Below are positions 8,816-17,121 of a DNA stretch of 64,000 nucleotides, piece after piece. Numbering within the stretch: the first letter of the stretch is position 1; every line of letters begins with the position of its first letter. The stretch spans positions 310,001-374,000 of the forward strand of contig NZ_JASGBJ010000001.1 of the NCBI RefSeq assembly GCF_030053415.1, read 5' to 3'. The translations under genes were made by a program, and so were the position numbers. Source of the stretch: Marinobacter sp. CHS3-4 (GTDB lineage: Bacteria > Pseudomonadota > Gammaproteobacteria > Pseudomonadales > Oleiphilaceae). The notes under the pieces were generated by a model. It had not been told where the DNA came from. It saw only the letters and a program-made list of their open reading frames with translations, and did no database searches.

Positions 8816-9301
8816 ATGAAGAATATTCTGATCGGAAGTTTCATACTTGCTTTACTCATGGGCTCGACCACAGCCATTGCAGAACGCTATGACCGCGGTG
8901 ATCGAGATCATCGCAACGATAGTCACAAGGTTGAACGGGACAAGCATCCAAAACACAAAAAGTTTCTGACATCCCGTTATGAGGATCGTGATGGCCATCG
9001 TTACCGCGGTGACCGAGAACATCACCGCGGCAAGGGTCACGGTTGGGAAGGTCGCGGTTGGAAAGGAAAGCACGGTTATCACCATCGTGGTCATGGCCAT
9101 GGCTGGAAAAAGCGGCATGCCTGGAAGCACAAGAAGCATCACCGCCACCACGGCTACAAGCGTCACTGGCACGGTGACAGACACCATTCAGGTCACTATC
9201 ACCGTCACCACGACCGCAATCAGATGCGCTATCACTTCAGTTACAACAGCGGATCGAATCAGAGCCCCGGCGGCTATTTCTCGATCGACCTTTCAAGATA
9301 A
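8816..9301 (+). CDS. histidine-rich exported protein
   Basis: A 161-residue protein of unknown function. A signal peptide (MKNILIGSFILALLMGSTTAIA) is followed by a highly basic low-complexity region rich in His, Arg, Lys, Gly and Trp, with about 28 histidines in pairs and GHGHGW-type runs, and a short C-terminal tail ending GGYFSIDLSR. Such composition suggests binding of divalent metal ions in the periplasm or binding to polyanions, but this is inference. The ATG at 8816 has GGGAGAAG upstream. Its stop overlaps the end of the convergent EamA gene by 9 bases. The repetitive codon use (CAC/CAT, GGT) differs from its neighbours but simply reflects composition. Confidence 0.8.
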   Translation: MKNILIGSFILALLMGSTTAIAERYDRGDRDHRNDSHKVERDKHPKHKKFLTSRYEDRDGHRYRGDREHHRGKGHGWEGRGWKGKHGYHHRGHGHGWKKRHAWKHKKHHRHHGYKRHWHGDRHHSGHYHRHHDRNQMRYHFSYNSGSNQSPGGYFSIDLSR

Positions 9302-10192
9302 GGAGGTTTTCGCCTCGAGCGGTTGATAGCTGCGAGCTGGCGCCTCATGGCGGCGCCGGTTTTTCAGCCCGATTGCCAGCAGCGGCAGAATAATCAGCGC
9401 ACTGCCTGCCAGGAACCATAGGTCTGGTGTTTCACCGAACCAGATCCAGCCAATCGCGACCGCCCAGACCAGGCCGGTGTATTCGGCGCTGGTGACCTGG
9501 TTGGCATCCACTTGCTGATAGGCCAGCAGCACGGTCATGTTATAGCCCAGAATAAACAGGGCAGAACCAGACGCACTGACCAGCATTGAGCTGTCCCAGC
9601 TTGCGCCTTCCCACCAGGCCAGTGCGCCCGCCGCCGGCATTATCAGTAAATAGTTAAGAAACAGTTTGTGAATCGTGGACTGCTGTTTGGGCAGCTTGCG
9701 CACCATTACGGCATTGATGGCCAGCGTAAAGGCCGAGCCCAGTGCGGCAATGGCTGCCCAGTCGAAGGCCACGGGGCGCAGAATCAGCACAATGCCGAGG
9801 AAGCCGCTGAACACCGCTGTGACGCTGAGAGGTGTCAGTCGCTCGCCAAAGACGACCGCAGCAAGCACCATCACCAGGATAGGCGCGGCATAAAATACGG
9901 CGTTGGCGGTGGCCAGTGGCAGATTGCTCAGTGCCACGACCATGCACAACATGCCCGCCAGATGTATGTGGGCACGGATGGCGTGCACTTTGAAGCCTTC
10001 AAACAGGTGATTCCAGTTGAGTTTGCCGGCCAGGGGAATCAGCATGAATAGCGTCAGCAGGCAACGCAGGAAAGCAAACTGAAACACCGGTGCGCCAGGT
10101 TCAAGCAGTTTGATAAACACATCCGACAGAATGGCCATCGCGTTGCCGATGATGAGTAGCAAAATAGCGCTGTTGACGGTTTTTCCTGACAT
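9293..10192 (-). CDS. EamA/DMT family transporter
   Basis: A 299-residue inner-membrane protein with about ten hydrophobic segments in two EamA repeats, typical of drug/metabolite exporters; the substrate is unknown. The ATG at 10192 has AAGGTGA upstream. The same frame remains open for another 37 codons to 10303, but those codons run through the hairpin element at 10235-10344 and yield a peptide containing MAEPKRHMDVPPGA that comes from the repeat, so a start there would be a misannotation. Divergent from a LysR regulator that may control it. Confidence 0.88.
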   Translation of the reverse strand: MSGKTVNSAILLLIIGNAMAILSDVFIKLLEPGAPVFQFAFLRCLLTLFMLIPLAGKLNWNHLFEGFKVHAIRAHIHLAGMLCMVVALSNLPLATANAVFYAAPILVMVLAAVVFGERLTPLSVTAVFSGFLGIVLILRPVAFDWAAIAALGSAFTLAINAVMVRKLPKQQSTIHKLFLNYLLIMPAAGALAWWEGASWDSSMLVSASGSALFILGYNMTVLLAYQQVDANQVTSAEYTGLVWAVAIGWIWFGETPDLWFLAGSALIILPLLAIGLKNRRRHEAPARSYQPLEAKTSLS

Positions 10193-10234
10193 GGTCTCAC
10201 CTTGAACTTCTTTTCCTCCCACTTGGGAGTATTC

Positions 10235-10344
10235 GCCCTGTGTAGCCCCACTTCCAAAACACGCTCCTGGCGGCACATCCATGTGACGCTTGGGCTCCGC
10301 CATCCATGGCTCCGCACAGTTTTGGAAGTGGGGCTACACAGGGC
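10235..10344 (+). repeat. hairpin repeat element, copy 1
   Basis: Arms 10235-10260 and 10319-10344 are perfectly complementary over 26 bases; the 58-base centre (10261-10318) is nearly identical to those of copies 2 and 3. The centre contains two smaller palindromes, CACATCCATGTG (10274-10285) and CCATCCATGG (10300-10309). The arms do not match the arms of the other copies beyond the innermost ~10 bases (consensus YTTYCARAAAC reading towards the centre). It lies between the EamA start (42 bases away) and the LysR start (85 bases away). No T-run follows the hairpin. Confidence 0.9.
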
Positions 10345-10429
10345 TCCCTGAACTTGTGAAGGTGAGTCTACGGACGTGTTAGTATCCGATAAAATGATCT
10401 ATTCACGTTTACTATTAGAAAATTAGATA

Positions 10430-11386
10430 ATGAAACTGCCACCCCTTAAATCGCTGCCCGTATTCGAAGCCGTTGCGCGGCTGAACAGCTTTTCTCTGGC
10501 GGCGGCGGAGCTGGCGGTAAGCCAGAGCGCGGTCAGTCATCAGATCAAACAGCTGGAAACCTACCTGGGCGAAAAGCTCTTTTGGCGCAGTGGGCGAACG
10601 CTGACGCTGACGGATGAGGGGCGGCAGTATCTGGATGGCGTCAGTACCGCGTTGTTGCAGATTGAGCGGGCGAGCGAGGAGCTGCTGGGGCATGAGGAAG
10701 CAATGCTGCGGCTGTCAGTGTTCAGTTCCTTCGCCGTAAGATGGCTGGTGCCACGGCTACCGGATCTCAAGCGATTGCACCCGCAATTGGAATTGTCTCT
10801 GGAGATGAGCAGCGAGAACCCGGTGCTGTCAGACCGGGTTGCGGATTGTTTCATCACCGTCAAGCCGACGTCCCCGGCGTTCAGCTACGAGCTGCTCTAC
10901 GAGGAGCGCCTGTTCCCGGTGTGCAGTCAGGACTACTGGCAGAAAATTCGTCGCGAGTTGGCTCTGGACGACGTAACCGGGGACCCGGCGTCGCTATCAT
11001 TAACGCCGGCCCAGGTGGCGGAGTTTCCATTGTTGTCGACTCACAGCATCTACAATCGTCAGGGGGGTGACTGGAAGGCCTGGTATCGCGAGGCGGGCCT
11101 GAACTTGCCGGCGTCTAGCCGGTTGCTGCACTCAAGTCACATGCTGCTGTCGCTGGAGGCGGCGCGATTTCATCAAGGCATCACGCTGACCAACGATTAC
11201 ATGCTCAGTACACGCAAAGATTCGGAAGAATTCGTTCGCCTTCCGACCCATTCAGTCATGACCGGCGACAGCTTCTATTTTGCCTGGAAAACCAGTCGCC
11301 GGCGGGAACGTGGCATTCAGCTACTTCGGCGCTGGCTTGTGAGTCAGGCAATTGAGTCCGGACTTCGCAGGGAGGATGCGTCGTGA
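10430..11386 (+). CDS. LysR family transcriptional regulator (GcvA-like)
   Basis: A 318-residue LysR-type regulator. The N-terminal helix-turn-helix (FSLAAAELAVSQSAVSHQI, about residues 22-40) resembles the GcvA/AmpR subgroup; the C-terminal part is a periplasmic-binding-like effector domain. The target is probably the divergent EamA transporter gene, by the usual LysR arrangement. No clear ribosome-binding site precedes the ATG at 10430. The AT-rich stretch just upstream (10378-10428) probably holds the promoters and the LysR binding site, but no perfect dyad stands out. Confidence 0.9.
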   Translation: MKLPPLKSLPVFEAVARLNSFSLAAAELAVSQSAVSHQIKQLETYLGEKLFWRSGRTLTLTDEGRQYLDGVSTALLQIERASEELLGHEEAMLRLSVFSSFAVRWLVPRLPDLKRLHPQLELSLEMSSENPVLSDRVADCFITVKPTSPAFSYELLYEERLFPVCSQDYWQKIRRELALDDVTGDPASLSLTPAQVAEFPLLSTHSIYNRQGGDWKAWYREAGLNLPASSRLLHSSHMLLSLEAARFHQGITLTNDYMLSTRKDSEEFVRLPTHSVMTGDSFYFAWKTSRRRERGIQLLRRWLVSQAIESGLRREDAS

Positions 11387-11528
11387 CGAAACCATTGCCT
11401 GGAGCCGATATCGACTTTGAGAAGCGCAACGAAGAACGGTTGATGAAATCTGTGATAATCTCCCGGCTGCATTAGAACTGGATGGCGTGCAATTGGATAT
11501 GTGCGCATGACTCATAGTGGAGGGACCC

Positions 11529-13190
11529 ATGAATTACCTGAATATTTTCAGAATAACGTTGCTACTGATCAGTAGCTTTTTCTTAACCGCTTGCTTGAGT
11601 TCAGGTGGTAGCAGCCAGAGCAGCACCAACGAAACTGCAAATCCAACGACGACAGAGCTCAACGGGCTGGTCCGAAATTATTTTACCGGCGAGCCGATCA
11701 ACAGCGCTTCCGTCACCATTTCGTCTGCCGACGGTGGTCAGCTCGCAGAGGGCCAGACGAACGCGGAAGGTGAGTTTCAGTTAGCCGCTAACAGCGGGTT
11801 GTCCCGTGTCTCGGTCAATGCCTCTGCGCAAGGCTTCGGGGATATGTCCCGAGTGGCCTCTACCATTGACGGTAGCGCCAGCGGCCGCATCGAGTTGTCG
11901 CTTCTGCCATCGGACCTTGAGCAGATCATTGATCCATCCGTTGCAAATACTCTGTCCGTAAATGGATTGGGCATCGTAGATCTCGCGGCCAACACATTTG
12001 TGCTCGATAACGGCGCAACCTATTCAGGCAATGTTAACGCTGAAGTGACCGTTATTGATCCGACCTCTGACCCAGACGTCATGCCGGGAGGCTACCAAGC
12101 AGTTTCCGCCGAAGGTGGAGAAGGCCTGATGGAATCCTGGGGTGCTATCACCGCGACGTTCGAGGGTGCGAATGGAGAAACTCTGCAGCTGCGTCAGGGC
12201 GACACAGCGACCATTCGTATTCCACTGGCGCAAGGCCGCTCGGCGGCGAACTCGCCCGCATCGATACCTCTGTTTTTCTTTGATCAGGACACGGGAATCT
12301 GGCGCGAGGAAGGCTCTGCAACATTGCGCATGGAGTCCGGTGAGACCTTCTACCAGGGGCAGGTGTCGCATTTTACGACCTGGAACGCCGATGTATTGTA
12401 TGAGTCCGTCAATGTCACAGGTCGGGTGGTTGATGCGTCCGGTGAACCCGTGGCTGATGCAAATGTGACGGCTGAGGGCCAGAGCTACATCGGCAGTTCA
12501 AGCAGCACCACGGGAGCGGATGGACGCTTTACGCTAGAAGTGCGTCCGGACTCTGACTTTCTCATCGTCGCCTCCCGGGCTACCCGCTCAAATACGCGTT
12601 CCGTTACCATCGGTGATACTGACCTTGAGCTGCAAGACGATATCGTGCTTTCAGAAGCGGCCGTTGCGATCACCTTGAGTTGGGGAGAGAACCCGAGCGA
12701 CCTCGATAGCCATCTGTTCGGGCCCTCAGACGAAAACCAAAGCACCGAATTTCATGTCTACTATTCAAATAGTTCTGAAATCGTTGGTGGCACCGTCATC
12801 GATCTGGATGTTGATGACACAAGCAGCTTTGGCCCCGAGGTCATTACCGTACCGCAATTCCCCTATGCCGGAACCTACCGTTACCTCGTCCACCTTTACT
12901 CGGGTTCGGGTTCCATCCTTGACTCTCCCGCACGGGTTGAAGTGTCCATTGATGGTGTGACCCGGATCTTCTCTCCGTCGCAGGCGCAAGGCCAGGTCAG
13001 CGAATGGTGGGCGGTGGCTAATTTCGTTGTCGACGGTAATGGCGACGTTTCACTTCAGACTGTGCAGGAGTGGCGGACGTCGTCGGACAACCAGATCCAG
13101 GCTCAGGTGAGTCCAGCTGTGTTCGGTGACAGCACGACCAGCAAGACGCCTCATCAGGGGCAGATCGACCGTAAATATTATTCACGGTAG
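11529..13190 (+). CDS. lipoprotein with carboxypeptidase-regulatory-like repeats and a C-terminal YfaP-like domain
   Basis: A 553-residue predicted outer-membrane or periplasmic lipoprotein: the lipobox LTAC ends at Cys22, followed by a Ser/Asn/Thr-rich linker. Two carboxypeptidase-regulatory-like beta-sandwiches are visible: ELNGLVRNYFTGEPI at about 45-120, and VTGRVVDASGEPVADA at about 298-370. A C-terminal domain begins with ITLSWGENPSDLDSHL near 385 and resembles the YfaP-type domain. No catalytic motif is seen; a structural or binding role is likely. GGAGGG precedes the ATG at 11529. It stands between the LysR gene and an RcnB-like gene, without an obvious functional partner. Confidence 0.8.
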   Translation: MNYLNIFRITLLLISSFFLTACLSSGGSSQSSTNETANPTTTELNGLVRNYFTGEPINSASVTISSADGGQLAEGQTNAEGEFQLAANSGLSRVSVNASAQGFGDMSRVASTIDGSASGRIELSLLPSDLEQIIDPSVANTLSVNGLGIVDLAANTFVLDNGATYSGNVNAEVTVIDPTSDPDVMPGGYQAVSAEGGEGLMESWGAITATFEGANGETLQLRQGDTATIRIPLAQGRSAANSPASIPLFFFDQDTGIWREEGSATLRMESGETFYQGQVSHFTTWNADVLYESVNVTGRVVDASGEPVADANVTAEGQSYIGSSSSTTGADGRFTLEVRPDSDFLIVASRATRSNTRSVTIGDTDLELQDDIVLSEAAVAITLSWGENPSDLDSHLFGPSDENQSTEFHVYYSNSSEIVGGTVIDLDVDDTSSFGPEVITVPQFPYAGTYRYLVHLYSGSGSILDSPARVEVSIDGVTRIFSPSQAQGQVSEWWAVANFVVDGNGDVSLQTVQEWRTSSDNQIQAQVSPAVFGDSTTSKTPHQGQIDRKYYSR

Positions 13191-13302
13191 GTGTAGCCTT
13201 CCGGAACGAAATCTATCGTCTGATCGTGCTCTCACCATAAGGCAATTATTTTGCCGCTATATCAAACGGGACCGACTGTCCCAAACGAGAGGACGTTAAT
13301 TG

Positions 13303-13608
13303 ATGATCAGACTATTGATGGCCGTGCTCATTGCAAGCTTTGTGGGTGTGTCTTCATTGGCGGTTGCTGGCAACCACAATTCGGAACTTCCACCGGGCTT
13401 GCAGAAAAAAGTTCAGCAGGGTAAGCCTCTGCCTCCGGGTTGGCAGAAGAAAATGGATATCCGCTCAGGTGGCCGGCTGAATCAGGACCTTTATGACTAC
13501 GGCGAGGTTCGGGATCTGGGCGATGGACGCCAGGAAGTGCGGATCGAAGACCAGATCTATACGGTCATCAAGGATACCCGTGAAATTATCGATATTCTGG
13601 AGCAATAA
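13303..13608 (+). CDS. RcnB/CigR-like small exported protein
   Basis: A 101-residue protein with a signal peptide (MIRLLMAVLIASFVGVSSLA) and the LPPGLQKK ... LPPGWQKK repeat typical of the RcnB/CigR family, followed by a small beta-rich segment (EVRIEDQIYTVI). Family members are periplasmic or inner-membrane-associated; RcnB affects nickel/cobalt homeostasis and CigR affects virulence regulation. The specific role here is unknown. The ATG at 13303 is directly preceded by an in-frame TTG; GAGAGGA lies 10-15 bases upstream. Confidence 0.8.
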   Translation: MIRLLMAVLIASFVGVSSLAVAGNHNSELPPGLQKKVQQGKPLPPGWQKKMDIRSGGRLNQDLYDYGEVRDLGDGRQEVRIEDQIYTVIKDTREIIDILEQ

Positions 13609-13619
13609 CGGACGCTCTA

Positions 13620-14645
13620 TCAGAGTGAATCCGCATCCAGCGCGCGAACCCGCAACTGCTCCCTATCGTTGAACAAACGATTCTGCAGTTCGGATATGGC
13701 GTTAGCCTGGTCGGATTCGCTCAAACCGGCTTCGATCACGCGTGATTTTTCCTGCTGGTAATGGGCAAGTCGCTGTCGCCAGGCTTGCTGCTTGCGATCC
13801 AGTTCAGCCAGTTCCAGTGCCGCTTCTTCGCCAAGTTGACTCGCCCTGAACTGATAGAGTTCGGCGTCACTGGCATTGCTGGCCTTCATGGCTTCGGCCT
13901 GTTGATACACATCGCCGTGTATCACGGCCCGTTTCCTGGCCTCCCTCACCGGCTGCGGAAGGGTCTGTTCAAGATTCTTCAGCTGTTGTTGTCGCTCTTC
14001 AGCTGTCAAAGACGGATTCTGCTGGATGTCTATTCTCGCCAGGGTGAAACGGTCAATGCTGAGGTCGTCTTCAAAAAAGGCATCGATTTCCTCTCGTGCA
14101 AAATAGTCGTGCTGAAGTTGCTCGAGTCGGCTCAGGCGCTGTCGAAGGGCGCCCTGATCAAAGCCTGATTCGGCCATTCCATCCGGTAGTGCTTTCTCCA
14201 GTGAATCCAGTGCCATGCGGTAGCCGACGTATCGTTCCAGTAATGACAGCGACTGGCTGAGGGCAGGCTCCTGCAGGCGTTGGGCAAGTGCTGAACGAAT
14301 ACGGGCAAGCACCGTGGCCAGGGGTTCCTGATCAATGTTGGCCAGGTAGAAGTCCAGCAATACCTTCAGATCCTCGCTTGGTATCAGGTTGCCATTTTCA
14401 TCCGTGCGAAGTTGCGCGTCAGGCTCCAGCCCTCGCAGTTCCGGAGGAAGTGGGGGAAGAGCAGCCTCAGTGTTGGCGTTCGGCAAAGTGACCGACGGCC
14501 GTGGCCCGTTGGCGGCACTCACCTCTACCGGCGTGACGGCCGAGCCCTCCGATGGGCTGCCATGGTCGACTGATGGCCAGAAGAAAACGAGAACGCCGGC
14601 AGCAAGGCACGAGCCCGCTGCCGGCAGTAGCCATTGCCTGATCAT
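13620..14645 (-). CDS. lifO: lipase secretion chaperone (foldase)
   Basis: A 341-residue steric foldase that helps the adjacent lipase fold in the periplasm before type II secretion. An N-terminal membrane anchor (residues 5-24) is followed by a Pro/Ala-rich linker, the conserved substrate-contact motif region LLDFYLANIDQEP, and a long helical domain rich in Glu, Gln and Arg ending with ANAISELQNRLFNDREQLRVRA-type helices. The length matches LifO/LimK proteins. Its ATG directly abuts the lipase TAA, so translation is probably coupled and the two are made together. Confidence 0.93.
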   Translation of the reverse strand: MIRQWLLPAAGSCLAAGVLVFFWPSVDHGSPSEGSAVTPVEVSAANGPRPSVTLPNANTEAALPPLPPELRGLEPDAQLRTDENGNLIPSEDLKVLLDFYLANIDQEPLATVLARIRSALAQRLQEPALSQSLSLLERYVGYRMALDSLEKALPDGMAESGFDQGALRQRLSRLEQLQHDYFAREEIDAFFEDDLSIDRFTLARIDIQQNPSLTAEERQQQLKNLEQTLPQPVREARKRAVIHGDVYQQAEAMKASNASDAELYQFRASQLGEEAALELAELDRKQQAWRQRLAHYQQEKSRVIEAGLSESDQANAISELQNRLFNDREQLRVRALDADSL

Positions 14646-15608
14646 TTACAGGCCGACGCTTTTCAGACGCCGTGCGTGATTGCGGATCAGGGTTTTGGGC
14701 GAGGTTTCAAACAGTGAGACCAAACCAAGAACCTGATTGTTCACGTCGATGTGGTTCATGAAGTAGTTATCCCGGATGACCTCGCCGAAATGGCTGGAAC
14801 AGCGCGGGGTTACGCCATCGTCAGCGCCTGAAATAGCGAGACTTGTGGTGCCGAACAGCGCATCGGACAGATCCACGCCGGTGGTGATGGTTGCTGTGCC
14901 GCTCCAGGAGTACAGGCGGATACTGTGGCCGCCGATATTCACGTGTGAAGGACCTTCACCACAAGAAGTTGTGGGTACACCGGCGGGGAACATGTTGTTG
15001 AACTCAGCGGACCCGGCTGCATTGAATTCGGCCAGCATGGCGTTAATGTCGGAATCGTCGGCCTTGTTGTTCGACAGCAGGTTGACCAGATTTCCCACGG
15101 CATTGCCAAGCGCTTCGAAGCCCACTCCGGTCAGGCTGCCCTCCGGGGCCAGGCCGGTGACGATGTCAGCCAGTGGCGATCCTTTGTGCGGCGTGTGCAG
15201 CGTGGTGACGGAGGCCACCAGATCCGGACGAACGTTCATCACATAGCGCGACGTCACACCGCCCTGGCTGTGACCGATCAGGTTGAACTTGCGAATGCTG
15301 CCGCCAGAGGACGCGCGGATGGCCTCAAGCTGTTCGATCAGCCGCTCGCCACGTTGGGCCGAACTGTCGAACGCGTTGATTTTGGGAACGAAAACCTGGG
15401 CGCCTTCATCTTCCAGCGTGCCAGGAATCTTGTACCAGTAATCAACACCGGCAATGGTATCGAAAGCAAAGATGCCCGGAACCAGCACAATCGGGTGTTT
15501 TGTTGCGGATTTATTGGAGGACCAGAGCCAGTCAAACCAGCCAGCCTGGGCAGGGAGTGCAAGGGAACAGGCGAGCGCAAACAGTGCGCCTTTGAGCCAC
15601 AGTTTCAT
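14646..15608 (-). CDS. lip: secreted triacylglycerol lipase (family I)
   Basis: A 320-residue foldase-dependent lipase hydrolysing triacylglycerols outside the cell. Signal peptide of about 22 residues (cleavage after AQA). The nucleophile elbow GHSQGG has Ser114; the acid is in ADDGVTP (Asp264) and the base in NHIDVNN (His286), which also matches the calcium-binding region of the Pseudomonas enzymes. Two cysteines (TSCGEG and PRCSSH) are placed as in the single disulfide of P. aeruginosa LipA. AAGGA precedes the ATG. The foldase gene follows immediately. The export route (Sec, then type II secretion) is from family knowledge; no secretion genes are in the window. Confidence 0.94.
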   Translation of the reverse strand: MKLWLKGALFALACSLALPAQAGWFDWLWSSNKSATKHPIVLVPGIFAFDTIAGVDYWYKIPGTLEDEGAQVFVPKINAFDSSAQRGERLIEQLEAIRASSGGSIRKFNLIGHSQGGVTSRYVMNVRPDLVASVTTLHTPHKGSPLADIVTGLAPEGSLTGVGFEALGNAVGNLVNLLSNNKADDSDINAMLAEFNAAGSAEFNNMFPAGVPTTSCGEGPSHVNIGGHSIRLYSWSGTATITTGVDLSDALFGTTSLAISGADDGVTPRCSSHFGEVIRDNYFMNHIDVNNQVLGLVSLFETSPKTLIRNHARRLKSVGL

Positions 15609-15823
15609 GAGGATTTTCCTTTTGTCTTTGTTATCGGAATCTTTTTAATCAAGCGTTGCCAATGTACGCCGGGATTCTGTCGGGCGGCTTGTAAGAACTG
15701 ACGAGAAATCGGAGATCCGTCAAAAAGCCGTGAACTGATCACGAAACGGACAATTGTTCAGGGTAGTAAGGGCGTTAATTGCCTAGAATCGGCGGACTGA
15801 CTCAACAATAACAAGCGATCTAC

Positions 15824-16627
15824 ATGGAAGACGGACTCTCCAATCTTCTTTATCTGTGGCCCCGACGGACTCTTTTCGTTGGGCACGTGGCCGGGCCGAT
15901 TGATTTCAGTCAGGCGGCGGCGTCGCTGTTGGTGGGCATTCGCGCGCCGCTTCAGGTGCAGGTGCCGGGCCAGCCTGAGAGGATGAGTGCGCGGTCACTG
16001 ATGCTCGCTCCCGGGAAAAAACTCAGGATCGAGACCTCTGGTGGGCTGGTGGCTGCCTGTTACCTGGACGCGCTGGGGCAGGATTACCGACTGTTATCGA
16101 AGCGAATGAAGCCTCTGATCGACGGCGTGCATGGTGACTTGCCAAACCAGCAGGAACTTTTCGACCTATTGTGCGAACTTCATCAGAAACCGGCATCGCC
16201 AGAGCAGGCCTATGAGCGGTTAGAGTTATGCCTGAACCCGGAATGCTTGCCTTATTCTGGCGCTGATCCGCGTGTTGAGCAGGTGATCGAGCTGATTCAC
16301 CGCCAGATTGGCGACAATGTCTCCATCGACGCTCTGGCAGAATCGGTGAATCTGTCGGTGTCACGACTGGTAGAGTTGTTCCGGGAGCAGGTGGGTGTCC
16401 CTGTTCGTCGATACCGCCAATGGCACCGCTTATTTGTTACATTCACCGGCGTCAATCGGGGCGAAAGCCTGACCGATGCGGCCATCGCTGCCGGGTTTAC
16501 CGACTCGGCGCATTTTTCCCACACGTTCAGGGTAACCCTCGGCATGAAGCCGTCGGACATTCTCGCGATGCTCTCGGGACGTCTGTTTGTTGGCAAGGAG
16601 GTGCCGCCCCAGCAGGTGGCCGGCTAG
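15824..16627 (+). CDS. AraC family transcriptional regulator
   Basis: A 267-residue protein with an N-terminal cupin-like region and a C-terminal AraC-type DNA-binding domain (about 155-250: SIDALAESVNLSVSRLVELF and the second motif AAIAAGFTDSAHFSHTF). It is divergent from the lipase-foldase operon across 215 bases and is the natural candidate to regulate it, although that is inferred from position. Its TAG overlaps the TAG of the convergent trmO in a shared CTAG at 16624-16627. Confidence 0.88.
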   Translation: MEDGLSNLLYLWPRRTLFVGHVAGPIDFSQAAASLLVGIRAPLQVQVPGQPERMSARSLMLAPGKKLRIETSGGLVAACYLDALGQDYRLLSKRMKPLIDGVHGDLPNQQELFDLLCELHQKPASPEQAYERLELCLNPECLPYSGADPRVEQVIELIHRQIGDNVSIDALAESVNLSVSRLVELFREQVGVPVRRYRQWHRLFVTFTGVNRGESLTDAAIAAGFTDSAHFSHTFRVTLGMKPSDILAMLSGRLFVGKEVPPQQVAG

Positions 16628-17103
16628 CGGCTTGCCTTTGGGGGTGCTTTTGGGCTGAAAGCACAGCGGTCCGGTTTGATGTCCAGCAGAGGCGTACCGT
16701 CCAGACAATCCAGCCCGCGGACGATGACTGTGCCGTTTTCGACGCGAACCAGTTGTACCATCGACGTGCCAATCGGGTTTGGCCGCACCGGCGAGCGCAG
16801 GGCAAAGGTGCCGAAGGTACGGCCGTCGCTTTTGGGACTTTGCTGAACCAGATCCCGTCGGCTCTGGTCTAGCCAGTACAACACCTCAAGGGTGTCGTAG
16901 TCTTCGAGCCCTGCCAGCGCGTCGTGCCAGACCGGGTCCAGCACCAACTGGCATTCCGGCCCCGCCATCTGGCCCTGGCGCGGGCAATCCTTGCGATCGC
17001 GCCAGGGGGTGCGAATGGTGCCAATGAAACGCAGGGTTGCGTCGGCAGGCGGTGAAAGGTCCACCGCCCGTTCATTGGGGCGCAATGTTTCGGGGTCACC
17101 CAT
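16624..17103 (-). CDS. trmO: TrmO/TsaA-like tRNA-m6t6A37 methyltransferase
   Basis: A 159-residue SAM-dependent methyltransferase of the TsaA-like fold, which in E. coli methylates t6A at position 37 of tRNA-Thr. Diagnostic motifs are RTPWRDRKDCPRQG (residues 31-44), SPVRPNPIGTS and DGTPLLDIKP. It is shorter than E. coli TrmO (235 residues) because the C-terminal extension is missing, as in many homologues; that makes the exact tRNA target less certain. It lies 18 bases downstream of the fadE stop's far side on the same strand, so it may be read through from fadE. Confidence 0.85.
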   Translation of the reverse strand: MGDPETLRPNERAVDLSPPADATLRFIGTIRTPWRDRKDCPRQGQMAGPECQLVLDPVWHDALAGLEDYDTLEVLYWLDQSRRDLVQQSPKSDGRTFGTFALRSPVRPNPIGTSMVQLVRVENGTVIVRGLDCLDGTPLLDIKPDRCAFSPKAPPKASR

Positions 17104-17121
17104 CGTGGGCCCGGCTCCCGG

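Noticed and set aside
10054..10317. Reading frames that run through the hairpin elements into gene starts, such as the extended N-termini of the EamA and MerR proteins
   Set aside because: The extra residues come from the repeat itself, lack family similarity, and the downstream ATGs have good ribosome-binding sites.
10235..10344. Hairpin elements as ordinary Rho-independent terminators
   Set aside because: No T-run on either side in any copy, copy 1 lies between divergent genes, and the conserved centre is far longer than a terminator loop.
15609..15823. Sigma-54 promoter before the lipase gene
   Set aside because: The best match on the minus strand has GG but no GC at the required 12-base position.
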